From positions 22,350,784-22,414,783 of the forward strand of contig NC_135000.1 in NCBI RefSeq assembly GCF_051020985.1: a DNA stretch of 64,000 nt, written 5' to 3'. The notes below the pieces were generated by a model, which was not told the DNA's origin, searched no databases, and worked only from the letters and a program-made list of their open reading frames with translations. Source of the stretch: Nomia melanderi. Its lineage: Eukaryota; Arthropoda; Insecta; Hymenoptera; Halictidae. Within the stretch, counting starts at the first letter, position 1. Each line of letters starts with the position of its first letter. Positions 34,544 to 45,516 of the stretch are shown one piece after another. The translations under genes were made by a program, and so were the position numbers.

Positions 34544-35915
34544 CCTTTCTCCACGGTTGCTTAGAAAGTAGCCTCGATACACCGCGCAACCACTGTCGCA
34601 ATTTGTATTCGGTTGCAACGGATGCAACGTCCGCTTCGAAAGGATTCTGCAATTTTTCCTTTTACATACGGGATCGGTGAGATACTCGATTATTAACGCG
34701 CTAATATAGAGAAGCATTATTTCAAAATCGATAGGCGCACGATTAATCTATACCAAAAATTATATCATCGAGCCACCAATAAAAATTGCTTCACATTTCA
34801 TTTCGTTAATTACCAATCGAAATAGATTAAAACAAACGACACAATTTATAACTACACTATGCACATCAAACTATAATGTGAGTTTAAACATTTCCGCCGC
34901 TCGAAGAAGCTGAAGAAAAAAGAAACGCGTATATCTGTTTGGGGCGATGATCGATCCTCAATAAACCTTCGCGGTAAAACGAATAAAACAACGATACCCG
35001 AACAATAATCTGCGAACACACCCATACAGCCGTGTCCCAAAGTACCACGCGTCGCTCCACTATGCATAAATCCGTCGGTTGTCGAGGGACCGGCCAAGAA
35101 TTCCCGACGAATCGCGTTCCGTTCCGACTCGTCGGCAGCGTTTTTCTCCGCGCGGTATATATACATATATACATATACACACACACATATATTATATATA
35201 TAATATATATATATATATAATCGTCACGCGGCCACTTTTGAGCCGTCCCGTACACGTCGGATGATTTGTTCCTGGAAGTTCAGGAACTTATTGATTCCCG
35301 GCAGCTACGTGGGCGACTCGGACTCGGTTATTTCGCCGTGGCTCGCGAGAGACCGCGCGCGATCACGATTCACCGTGTGGCCGGCGTGTACGCGATATTT
35401 CCAGCCGCGTTGTGCAACCGGCGCGTAATTATTCAAAAGCATCGGTGTGGCGGTCGACCGTGCGAGCTCTTGCGATCGACTCCGCTAGAGGAGCGATTTC
35501 GCGCCGGCCCGAGCAACATTTTCACGCGAGTTTCCTCGATCCGAGCGCGATAGACGATCCTCTTTCTTCCTCCAGCCGGCTCTCGACGTCCACTTACGCG
35601 TCGATAGAAAGTTGACACGTGGGACAGCGCGAGAGCAAAAAAGGCATCTTTCGTTTCGTTTGCCGTATTAATTGATTACCGTGTAAACTCGTTAACTCGT
35701 CCACCGTCGAATCGGCTCTTACCGATACTTCGCGCGTCAGATCGGTTTTTTCAGTGGAAGACAAACTGCGGAGTGATGATACATTACGTTTACGTTTTCA
35801 ATCTTTCGAAAGGATAGAAAAAGTTATCGCTGCGAGGAATCTTGACTTTTCAATACCCGGTGCCTTAGGAAAATTGTTTTACAATTATATAAGTGTCAAT
35901 TTAATGGTGAACTCG
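34544..35915. other. non-coding with AT microsatellite
   Basis: AT-rich to about 35020, CpG-rich at 35040-35640 interrupted by the TA tract, AT-rich afterwards. No gene supported. Confidence 0.5.
35156..35220. repeat. (TA)n/(CA)n microsatellite
   Basis: Compound tract of TATATACA, ACACACA and ATATATAT units, partly self-complementary. Confidence 0.9.
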
Positions 35916-36126
35916 TTAACACGTTAGCTACCAGCGTTTCAGTGGCGATCCTCTTAATTATATTTTATTCAATTCAATAAATCTTCTAAACAAACTTTGA
36001 AACAAACGAAACTAAAACGAGGCAGTGAATCTTATAACTTTAACTAACTATAGGATTCATTTCGTTTTCTTTATAAAATACAGAATTGCGGTCGTCAGAA
36101 ATATGTGACACAGGTAGCGTGACACT
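35916..36126 (+). mobile_element. group E TTAA MITE, right end decayed
   Basis: Left end TTAACACGTTAGCTACCAGC, close to that of 26820. The interior AAATCTTCTAAACAAACTTT, AACTAAAACGAGG and TATAGGATTCATTTCGTTTT follow the same order as in 26820. The right end has GTAGCGTGAC where the other copy has GTGACGCTAAC, and no clean TTAA remains. Non-coding. Confidence 0.6.
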
Positions 36127-36332
36127 TTCTGCTCTGATCAATTAGATCTAAATTTGTGTCTTTTTCATGAGCAGTACGTGTCCGTTCGGAAAATCGGTGT
36201 TCGCCGCGGGTGCGAGAGAAACAGCCAGCGACGAATCGTAGTCGTCCTCGTCGTCGCTCGTGGTCTCGATTTTAAAGGGGCATGACGTCAGTGATCCGGC
36301 GTGGGCCGACCTCTCTCTTTCTCTGGCGCGCG

Positions 36333-36400
36333 TCCGTTCGTTCGTTCGTTCGTTCGTTGAGTTCGTTCTCGTTGGGTTCGTTCGTTCGTTCGTCGGTTCG
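36333..36400. repeat. (TTCG)n tetramer tract
   Basis: Two runs of TTCG units separated by about 20 bp. The complementary CGAA tetramer occurs at 50674-50709. Confidence 0.9.
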
Positions 36401-37373
36401 ATCCGTGAAACGAGGACTGGCTCTGGCAAAGCCTCCGGGCAGCTGTCGCCTCGCGATCCTTTCCATATAACGATCTTTCCTCCGGTCTCGACATTTTTCA
36501 TATAGCCCCTGTCGACTTTCTACCCAACTGGGAGCCGGTCGAAAGAAGAACGACACGCCGTGGCGTGCCGTAACGAATTTAGTTGGCCGCATCTCTCTCT
36601 TTCTTTCCATCCACGTTGTTTCCTCTCCCTTATTCGTTCGATCCCTGCCTGGGTTTCAGTGTCCTGCGGACATCGTGCACCCGGAAAGAGAGGAACCAGG
36701 GAAATGTTAGATGCACTGCTGATCTAAGGCTTGGAACTCTGCTTCCTCCACTTAGTTTTAACAGAGTTAATTCCTTACGGTCTTCGACTGTTGGTATTTT
36801 ATATTATCCATTCGTCGATACTTCGAACATCGTGTTCAATAATATATTTCGAACTGCCTTAATTAATTCCTATCGTGGCAGATTTTATTTGGAAGAGGCG
36901 AACTCCAATGGAATTCGTTTAATGAACTGATAAGTTCAATTAACGTCGCAATGCACTTAATAGCGTAGTTTACATTATTTATACATAAGTCTCCTAAAAT
37001 TCATAAGACTAAATTATTGCTGCTCGTACGAGGATGTTCGTTCTCCAAGAGCTGACATTCAAAAAATGCAATATTTCCAGATACTAGTCCACAAAATAGC
37101 AATACTCAGCCGCACAATGATCACCGAGCAACCAACAACCTGCAAAAACGTTCCCCGCTAACCAACAAAAATTACAGCCCACGAATCGCTGGGTAACCTC
37201 GATCGATCCCGCGCTTCCCCGCTGATTCGCGGACGAGGGAAGCTCAAAAATCACGGGCGACGTTCCACGACTAATTCGAAAAAAAACCAACCGGAGTAGG
37301 AATGGAGAAGCGCAACGAGGCACGCTGAAGAACAATCGCGTGTTTAGTGCTCCTCGGCGTCGAGTCGCGCGGC

Positions 37374-37380
37374 TATATAA
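37374..37380 (+). promoter_or_regulatory. TATA-like site
   Basis: TATATAA directly after CpG-rich DNA; an ATG follows at 37430 in a frame (to 37813) that has no recognisable product and runs through a poly-A stretch. Weak. Confidence 0.12.
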
Positions 37381-37660
37381 TTAAAAAAAATAATTTTTCA
37401 AGTGTTCTACGCTCAAAAGAGTGGAAGCTATGGCACTCGAGGGGACGGAAATAGAGTCGGCTCGGAATTACGCTGCAAATACTCTCCCTCGCCCCCTCCT
37501 TTCCCCCCTTCATCCTCTCTCTCTCTCGCCATATTTTTTCATGTCACTCCCGTTTATTAACCGCTTCTCGACGCTACACTTTGTCAAAACGAATCGAGTT
37601 CCCAACGAGTTCCCAGCCGTCGATCGAACGATCGGACCGGGAAGGAAGCTACATATCCAG

Positions 37661-37733
37661 ATATACACGGTGTTCCCAAAATCATCACTCGGAAAAGTGA
37701 ATCTACATGAAAAGAGAACCAAAAAAAAAAAAA
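37661..37733. mobile_element. possible transposon fragment with poly-A
   Basis: ATACACGGTGTTCCCAAAATCA resembles in form the GGGTGT(T)CCCAAAA sequences that recur near the ends of various insect repeats; it is followed by a 13-base A run at 37721-37733. No second end identified. Weak. Confidence 0.15.
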
Positions 37734-39535
37734 TACGGAACACAATTTCCTCGCAAGAAACTTCGATCCTGAAGCAATCGACTTCGAAAGTTCATTCGGC
37801 ACGCAAACATTGACATTTCCGCGAAGCGAAAATGGTGAATCACGGCCAGTTGTATTGGGTGTACGATTCCTGTCGGATAGTAGGGCAAATTAGCTACAGA
37901 AACTTTCAAACGCGATTGTTTCCACGACGAAGCACTACATGGAAACGTGATTTATTTACATAAATGTTACTAATACCCAGCGAAAAATGAAATATATTTA
38001 CGACAACAAATGTACCTACAATATGTAAGAACAGTGAAATAGACCTCTGTACGAAACTTCGTATAACCCCCATAAATTTGGAAATATTCGACAATCTGCA
38101 CAGCCATCTCGCCAAGAATTACCCTACACTTCACTGAACTTTTCGCATAAGAATAATTCGTTTCCCGATCGTATCACCGTTCAAGAAAATACGCTGTATC
38201 TCGGTTGCACCGTTTTCTTTTTCTCCTTTTTCGGTCGAGCGTTCTCTCCTCGCGCGCGAAGACGCGAACCGATCCGCTTCGACGAGCCCGCGCGCCGGTC
38301 ACGGCTCGCGATCGCCTCTCGGCGACGGTGAAACCAACGGCGCGACGGCCGCGAACTACGACGACGACGACAAATCCGTTTCTAAATGCCGCCCTTTCAG
38401 CCGGTAATCGATTCGCGGCCAGGTAGAGAAAAGAAAATGGGAGCGGCGCTTTAATCGTGCGCTCCCGCTTTTCTTTTGTGGGTCCATCTTTCTTTCTTTC
38501 TATTCCTGACACCGTCTTCGAGCACCCCAGCCCTCTTCACCTGAAATAATAACTCCCGGCTCGTGAAATGTTAACTTTTTCTCTCTCTCTCTCTCTTACT
38601 CTGTCTCTCTTGCCGTGTTCTAGGACCGGGCGCTCTCTCGCGCCGGTCAACGAGCTTGAAGACTGCTCGTTGAATTAACACGGTTGCCGGCGGACCTTTC
38701 GTATTTCTTTGCGACACCGTAATCGAGGATCCTTCAAACGATCGACGACTCGGAGATCTTGGTATCCGTGAATGTGTATCGAATTTTCTTTGGGCGAAGA
38801 TTGATTTCCAGAGTTGTGGTCCGCTTTTCTAAAGGTGAGATTTTCTATAGTGATAACAGATCATTGGGAATACGCGAGTGTCGTTAATGGTACTATATCA
38901 CGAATCGATGTTACATTCATTCGTGATTATAATTAAGTTATAAAATTTGACAATTCGAAGTTTATTATATACAAACATTTGAGTGGAAATCTAATATTTG
39001 GATACTACTCGAGAGTTGTCGAATAAACCACGAGCTTCCATATTAAACGGTCGCATTAAATAACCTTAACGGCGGTTCGAAAAAATCGAGAATACCGTGG
39101 GCCGCAAAGGGTTAAGCGTTTATCACGATGTCGACGGTGTAACATCGGCCGCGATAAATAATTCGATAGCAAACTGTTACAACAAAATATTTGCCGATCG
39201 TCGCGCGCGGGGAATCGAACCGCAACAACGAAAACACCGGAACCACTTGATATTACAACATCTCCATTATCAGCGGCACTAAATTCTTTAACACCGCGCC
39301 GGCCCACCCCCGCCCCTCCCGGCCATTAATACACGCAATAAAACAGTTGAACGAACACCGACTCGAGGGCAAATATTAATATGCAGATCCGCGTGCCGGC
39401 AATATATTCGATATTAAATAAATGTAAATTTACGGAGCTGCCCGACACTCTGTTCTATTTGTATAACTTATATAAATCCCTCCCTTCGCCGGCACGCGGT
39501 GCGCGCGCGCGATTTATGCACATACACCTGTTGTC

Positions 39536-39557
39536 AGCGGCGGCGGCGGCGGCGGCG
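39536..39557. repeat. (GGC)n trinucleotide repeat
   Basis: Seven tandem GGC units; would encode Ala or Arg runs in short frames that I do not consider genes. Confidence 0.85.
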
Positions 39558-39692
39558 AATAAATAAATTCTACAAACGTAAATGCTCGGGCGCGTTAACA
39601 ATTACGCGGCCGCGCCACAGGTACGGTACGTACGAAAAAATCCGGCCGTTCCCCCTGTATTTCCCGGCGACCATAATTCACCGGTGAGCTCG

Positions 39693-39704
39693 CATTATGG
39701 CGGT
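39693..39704 (-). promoter_or_regulatory. YY1/Pho-like site
   Basis: CATTATGGCGGT, reverse complement of ACCGCCATAATG. It lies in a stretch (39360-39720) of AT cores within GC-rich DNA. Function inferred. Confidence 0.25.
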
Positions 39705-39931
39705 TTCGTCCGTGAACAAACGTGATCCATAAATAAGTTCGCGCGAATAAATTCCGGGGCGCGTCGCGAAGGAAAGATCGGGAAATTGAAGGGAAAAGAT
39801 TCGGTGGGTCGCGATGGGAAACTTGGAAACGGTGCGACGAGTAATTTCTGCGTGCACTACAACCGATGAGAATTAGCACTGGAACTATCAAATGGGTCGA
39901 ATCAACCGATTCCTAAACTCTTTCTGTATTA

Positions 39932-40177
39932 TTAACACGTTGAATGCTATACGATTTCATAGAGCAAAATACAGAAAATAGAAAGATATAATATTAAAGC
40001 ATTTGATTGAATCGCATTGTTATTATTGCACGTTCTTCTAGGTAGATGTCACAAAATTAAGTAGCATTATTCGTAATATAGAAATTTTTCCAAATAATCG
40101 TCGTTTAATTGAATGAACGATAGTAATTCAATTCAGTTGGGGGTCACCGATGACGCCAACGGCAGTCAACGAGTTAA
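39932..40177 (+). mobile_element. group B TTAA MITE, reference copy
   Basis: Left end TTAACACGTTGAATGCTA; the right end read inward is TTAACTCGTTGACTGCCGT. TTAA at both ends, 246 bp. Two other copies align along the length: 25585-25817 reversed and 6365-6576 in the same orientation. Subterminal GGTCACCGATGAC is shared with 32066. The ACGTTGACTGCC terminus closely resembles published piggyBac-superfamily ends. No coding capacity. Confidence 0.75.
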
Positions 40178-41314
40178 AAAGATAACAGACGATTCTCTGC
40201 GAAATTACTGAAGAGATTCATTTAGTAATATGCAAATTAAATCATAAGTCAATTGAGGTCGCAATCGCATTCGTAAAGTCTTTATAAGAAAATTTGAAAA
40301 TGTCCATTTGACTGATCGGTACATCTAATATTAAGTTTGGTTCTTATAAAAGATTTGGTTAGACTCGATCGAGTTAGAATTGAAATGTGGATGTTTAATA
40401 GAGATGCTTTTAATAAGTCAGTTTTGATTTAATTGAGATATTGGTGAGTTGTGTTATGTTCGAGCATTATTATTTTTCGTTTTGAGAAATTTGTGAAGGA
40501 GTAGAGTTTCGGCGAAGATGGGTTTTGTGCAAGGATCATGGTATAAAACGAAACGGAAATTTAGAAATGAAAGCTGTATTACGTGGAGAATAGCGAAGGA
40601 AATAGAAGAATACGCTGGAATCGTTTCGAACGAGGTTTCCCCTCCGCGAAAATTGATTTTGTAATGGTCTCCCAATGTTCGTGGTATTTATTATGATTCT
40701 ATTAGTATGTCTGTCCACTGCTGACTGTTTCTACTAGTAAACATCGACAGCGGTGCGGTATTAATTGTTTCCCATTGACCGCACTATCTCCTGGCTAATA
40801 GTTTACATGAAATTGTTACCGAAACCAAATAGCACCACAACGCAATTCGTGTTTGTGAGTATCAGTGGAAACGGAAACTAGCCGAAACGAGCCGATACGT
40901 TTAACGACTCGTGCTTGATCACGCGAGTCTTGCGCAACCTTCAAAATCGAATTTTTTAAAAAGTGGAAGTGATTCCAGTGTTTGTTTAGTCTCAATTTGT
41001 ACTTTTAATGTACATTGTTAATATTAATCTTTAATATAAATTTATTGTTTCTGATATATTGATAATTTAATATTGATTTTTAATGTTAACTTTGATATAT
41101 TTTTCGACGCCCAGTGCGCGATGTAAATCGGAAACTGTGATAGTGTAACACATGCGCATTCATACGCGATCTGAATTAGAATGGATCTACATTTCCTGGA
41201 AACTTCTAAGTCCATTAAACACTCTCTGATTATAGAGGAACAATGTAAACTTGTATTACCAGTTTCAATAAAATTACCGCTAATAAATCTACTCTCCCGA
41301 CTCGCGGCCAATAT
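40178..41314. other. AT-rich stretch, no gene
   Basis: No repeat or gene recognised; short frames on minus have AT-rich codons. Confidence 0.55.
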
Positions 41315-41534
41315 TTAACACATGGACTGACAAATCAACATCTGTAAACACCTCATAAAATTGAAGCAATTTATTTAATGAAACAGGAACTGTAAAGTTA
41401 AGATTGATCATAGTGATTAGTCTCTCAATCTCCTTACACCGAGCAAGTACTAAAAGAACATGATTTACTCAATGTATCGCCATAAAAATTAACCTTTCAA
41501 TCTAAACGAATCCTCCAAAAGCAGACTAATTTAA
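41315..41534 (+). mobile_element. group D TTAA MITE, diverged
   Basis: Left end TTAACACATGGACTGAC. The interior matches 3897-4133 in order: AAAATTGAAGCAATTTATTT, AATGAAACAGGAACTG, ATAAAAATTAACC and AATCCTCC. The right limit is the TTAA at 41531-41534; the right terminal repeat is unclear. Non-coding. Confidence 0.5.
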
Positions 41535-42712
41535 CACGAGAAATACCGTTCGAAGCCGTAATTATCCAAACTTAAACTCCTTTACGAAAGTCCCAATTGA
41601 AACGAGCAATGACCATATAACGCTAGAAACACTAATCGAAATGCTCTCTTTCCAATGTTTCTACTTTTTCCAATTATCCTACATTACGTCACACTTGTCA
41701 CTAAATAACTTCGCTGAATCATTTCCTACAAAAACTCCTCGTCCTCAACGACACTAAGATCAACCCCTTCAGGCGCAGCGCGCATAACGTACACTGTTAC
41801 TACTTCAATATCTAACAAAATATTGAAACTACAACAGACAACCGTACATACACCTTTACATTGATCCCGTTTCTATTAGAAAAGTAGCATACTACCATAC
41901 ATTTCATTCGAAATGCTACTGATCGTACATTGAATACCGGTCCATTGTCGTCAGACACGCGAACATAATTCTATAGAAAAATCACCTCTAAAGGAGTTGA
42001 AATGGTTCATCCGGTCGCATCGTGTCGGTAGCTTTAATTAGCGCTCGAAAATTATCAGGAATCGGCGTCGGTGCTCGAATTATTTCGAAACGAGCGAGCC
42101 CACGGTCGCCCACGGTTAGTCGGCAGGGAACGAAGGGTGGTGGAACTATTATTTACGTGATTGTTATGCGAACGGATCGACCAACAGTATGTCACGTACC
42201 TGTTCGCGGGAGCCGCACAGCTGATGTCAGCGTGCCGCCAGTGACGTCAACGCGACGCGGCGCGGCGCGGCGCGGCGCTCGTTATCTCGGGGCAGCGCGA
42301 TTCGCTGAATCCCGGGAGCGTTCGAGAAAACGCCGCGGAACGCGTTCGATTCGCGGCAAATACGGGTCGCGGGAACCGAAGGAAACCGGCGCTGCTGCGG
42401 CCTGGCTTTCGGTGCAACGTCCACCTTGCACGGCCGCCGCGACAGACGTTCCGGGGAACGAAACCAGTCGGCGGACACCGCTGCGCGCACTTTCTCGCCG
42501 AGCGAACGTTTCATCGTTGACAGTGAATAATAACAGGCCGACGTATAAGGGAAACGGATTCCCGTCATCTCGCAGCGGAATATTCAGCTAGAACTATGCA
42601 GCGCATTAATTAGGACGACCGATTTTAAGATTTTCATTTTGGAACGAGACTTTCGCCGGTCGACGCGTTAACTGCGAGTTTTTAATAGTTACAGACTTCA
42701 GCGTTGAAGCAT
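41535..42712. other. AT-rich, then CpG-rich block
   Basis: AT-rich to about 41990, CpG-rich at 42000-42620 with a CGCGG tract. The 189-codon frame at 42022-42591 starts at a GTG, runs through the pentamer and is Arg/Ser/Thr-rich; not called. Confidence 0.5.
42255..42276. repeat. (CGCGG)n pentamer tract
   Basis: Four tandem CGCGG units. Same pentamer as at 17031-17062. Confidence 0.85.
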
Positions 42713-42933
42713 TTAGCAGCAGAACTACCGTACCAGCTGAAATAACTGGTTTCAATTTTTTTGATCGGCAATTATTAATATCTTCGAAGCATTGAATATT
42801 CGAAGCGATTTTGAAAATAGTTTCGCTTGAGTATTATAATGAATGTCTGAAGAAACTGAAAATAATCTATCGTTACAATTTTCAGAGGGATTACATGTTA
42901 ATCGTATTAAACGCTCGGTAATTCCAGTGTTAA
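42713..42933 (+). mobile_element. group C TTAA MITE
   Basis: The right end read inward is TTAACACTGGAATTACCGAG; the left end is TTAGCAGCAGAACTACCG, a degenerate inverted match with TTAA changed to TTAG. The interior block ACTGGTTTCAATTTT...CGGCAATTATTAATAT matches the TTGGTTTCAATC...CGCAATTATTTATAT block of 45099, and the right half matches 27063. Non-coding, 221 bp. Confidence 0.65.
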
Positions 42934-45098
42934 TTACTAATTTGATCAGATTTATATAGTTTTCGGTTTCGTAGCGATTATTTTGAATGAGCGCATCAGA
43001 TGAAGATTCTACTTTGAAATCAAAATGTTACGTACCTGGGATTAAACAAAGAATTAACAGTTTCCGTAATAAACACGAGTATCGATCGATATTAACCAAA
43101 CACTGCTTTGCATTAACCTGAAGCAACTGATTCGTGGCAAGGTGTTGTAAAAATAAGAAAGTTCGTCTATTTTCAAACGTTTTCTTCCAAAGTTATCCCG
43201 CTGAATACTGTCCTACGCGAATCGAGGAATAAATGAAAGAAGCGAAACTCGATCGACAACGAGGCAACCGATGGCGCGCAAGAGTCGAGCGTAGATCGTC
43301 GAATTAACGCGAGATATTCATCGGCGATCGATCGGCCGTGGATCGCAGCGTGGTTTCCGTTCGAGGACCTCGTAAATACCGCGCAACCCGCGGGGTCATA
43401 AAACTGCGGGTACGCGATTACCGTTGCAACTTTTCTTGCGCCGCGAAACGCAGAGATATTCGAGAGATTACACGGTAGACGACCGGGGCATGCACGCTAC
43501 ACGCCGCGGAACGGCTCTGCTTTCCCGGTGTGGCGCAAGTTTCCTTCGTTGTTCGAGCGAGCGAGTCGAGTCGAGCGAGCGAGCGTCGGCCGCCGTTTAT
43601 TCCTGGCTCTCTAACGATGACAGCGAACGGTGAACGCGAGGAACGCCGGATCCGCATGCAGATCTCGGCCCAACGCGGCCAACACCCCGGAAACGATATC
43701 GATTTTCTGGATAAACGTGCCGCGAATCATCCTACCCGCGGCCACCGCGATTTCGGGGATGGAATGGGGCGAGTTCGGGGGGTGAGCTGGGCGGACGAAC
43801 GGACGGATGGATGGAGGAACGGGTGGGAGAGGTCTTCTCGCAGGTTCTCGGCGGAGCGACGCGATTGATCGTAATTATTTGATCGTTGCGTCACTCGACG
43901 GCCACCGTGCACACGCGATCAACGTGGCTTTGTTGCGCGACAGCGGCAACGCGTGTAAAATGGAATATTGTACTGTGTAATATTATAGAAAATAATGTGA
44001 ATGAAAACGGAATGTAACGTACAGTAATGGAAATGGAAGGTTAAGGTAATGTAGAATCATGGAAATGGAAACTTAATGTGATAGAGAGTAATGGAAATGA
44101 AAACTTTAGGTTCTGAGGATACGTTATCGCGTGTAGGTACAGAGGAATCTCGGGTATTTGAATTAAAGTGGGTGGAGGATAATTATTCTCTTTTAGAATT
44201 ATAAAGAAAGTTTCTTATGGTGATCGCTTGAATGATGTTTATTAACCTTTCGATCTTTCGACCGTCCGTCGATCCTTAAATGTAATCGACACGTAAGACG
44301 AATGCAGGGCCATTTTGTATAATGATCGTTGTAAGATTCATATGTTTACTTGTTTGTCATTTTAATCACGTATTTACCCGCGTGGTGTATACTTTAATAT
44401 ATGTGGTTCGAGGTATGCGTAATATTTCGCGTGAAAATTCATTCCCAAAGCTGCGCACCGCACGAATTATGCGTTAGGCCGGAACGGGCAATCGTTATCC
44501 GTGGGCTCGACAAAAAACGGGAAAATTAATAGCACGTTTATTTCTTCAGCAGCGGCGTGTTTTGTTTTGGATGTTCACGATGTCGCGAATACCGTGAACG
44601 CAACGAAATTACACGTTCCGCGTGAACGGTACAAATTCGCGAAAGGGGAAGTCTGTCTAGGGAAAGTCGCTAAAGGACGGTCCCCGTTCGAATGGCAGAA
44701 CGAAATTAAAACTGGAGGAGAAGAAAGGTATGAACTTCACTCTTAAAACCGCAGTGTGACACACACGGCATTTCCGTAATGTATTCGCGATGTAATGGCA
44801 CAGGCACGGTACGATTAGCTCCGAGAAATAATGAATGAAATATTACTCGGAAAACTGAAACAGTTCGCGAGTGAATAAGTGAGTGGGTTTTTGCTCGTTC
44901 AGACTATCAACGGCAACAACTGTTGCCATAAAAGAGATCAGTTCTCTCGTGTACACCTTGCAATGAACGTAAAAATGCTGGTATATTACCGTGTTCTCCC
45001 TTTGATGATAGCTTTCAACCCCTTAACGCACAAATTTCCTCGGTATTTACTTCCCGATCCGCTGGCAACCTCGATTTAACAATTACTCCTGTTCTCAC
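42934..45098. other. non-coding, mixed
   Basis: AT-rich to 43200, CpG-rich at 43200-43940 with GAGC and GAGTC pentamers (43556-43590), then a short-period repeat and AT-rich DNA. The frame at 43530-43868 on plus follows the GAGC repeats. No gene supported. Confidence 0.5.
44012..44108. repeat. three-unit repeat, about 31-bp period
   Basis: Units at about 44012-44045, 44046-44076 and 44077-44108 each end in ATGGAAATG(G/A)AAA- or GGAAGGTTAA-like sequence, preceded by GTAATGTAGA- or GTGATAGAGAGTA-like sequence. A partial fourth unit (AATGTGAATGAAAACGG) lies just upstream. Confidence 0.7.
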
Positions 45099-45280
45099 TT
45101 GATCATCACTGAAATCTACCGTGCCAATCGAAATGATTGGTTTCAATCTCCTTCTTTCGCAATTATTTATATAATAAAAGTGTCGTGCCATAAAACGTAC
45201 ACTTGTAATATACCATTAAAACGTATTTCTGTAAGAAATACGTGTCAATCGTATCAAACACTCGGCAATTCTATTGTTAT
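45099..45280 (+). mobile_element. group C MITE, decayed termini
   Basis: Left end TTGATCATCACTGAAATCTACCG; the right end read inward is ATAACAATAGAATTGCCGAG. The interior aligns with 42713 (CCGTGCCAATCGAAATGATT against CCGTACCAGCTGAAATAACT) and ends with TCGTATCAAACACTCGGCAA against TCGTATTAAACGCTCGGTAA. Both target-site TTAA copies are mutated. Non-coding. Confidence 0.6.
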
Positions 45281-45321
45281 CCAAGTAAAATCGATATCGG
45301 TCGATTTCTAAATGATGCTTC

Positions 45322-45516
45322 TTATCTATCAAAATGTCCACCATAACGATTCATTAAGTAATGATACTTAGAAATAAAATCTACAAGAAACGATACACAA
45401 GAACAAGCGACGATCGATGTATCCGACTAAAATTAATCATTCGTTTTCTATCAAGAGAACGATATTTATCTATTAAAATTTCGATTGTAACGATGTATTA
45501 TGCAATGGCACCTTCA
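45322..45516. repeat. two-unit direct repeat, period about 144 bp
   Basis: TTATCTATCAAAATGTCC...TAACGATTCATTAAGTAATG at 45322-45370 recurs as TTATCTATTAAAATTTCG...TAACGATGTATTATGCAATG at 45466-45516. It lies directly after the group C element. Confidence 0.65.

Larger units (their letters stand above)
36127..37660. other. non-coding with CpG-rich block
   Basis: CpG-rich at 36150-36700 with a TTCG tetramer tract, AT-rich at 36700-37100, then mixed. The minus-strand frames at 36148-36610 follow the tetramer repeat. A TATA-like site lies at 37374. No gene supported. Confidence 0.45.
37734..39931. other. non-coding, alternating composition
   Basis: AT-rich at 37740-38170, CpG-rich at 38180-38760 with a TC tract at 38579-38596, AT-rich to 39060, then mixed DNA at 39060-39860. 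The latter has AT cores in CpG-rich surroundings (39360-39720), a GGC tract and a YY1/Pho-like site. At 39112-39115 a GCAAAGGGTTAA end of group A type stands alone. No gene supported. Confidence 0.45.

Noticed and set aside
38886..39115. Possible group A element ending GCAAAGGGTTAA
   Set aside because: The right end is good but no matching left end or shared interior could be found.
42022..42591. 189-codon open frame
   Set aside because: Starts at GTG and crosses the CGCGG tract; Arg/Ser/Thr-rich.
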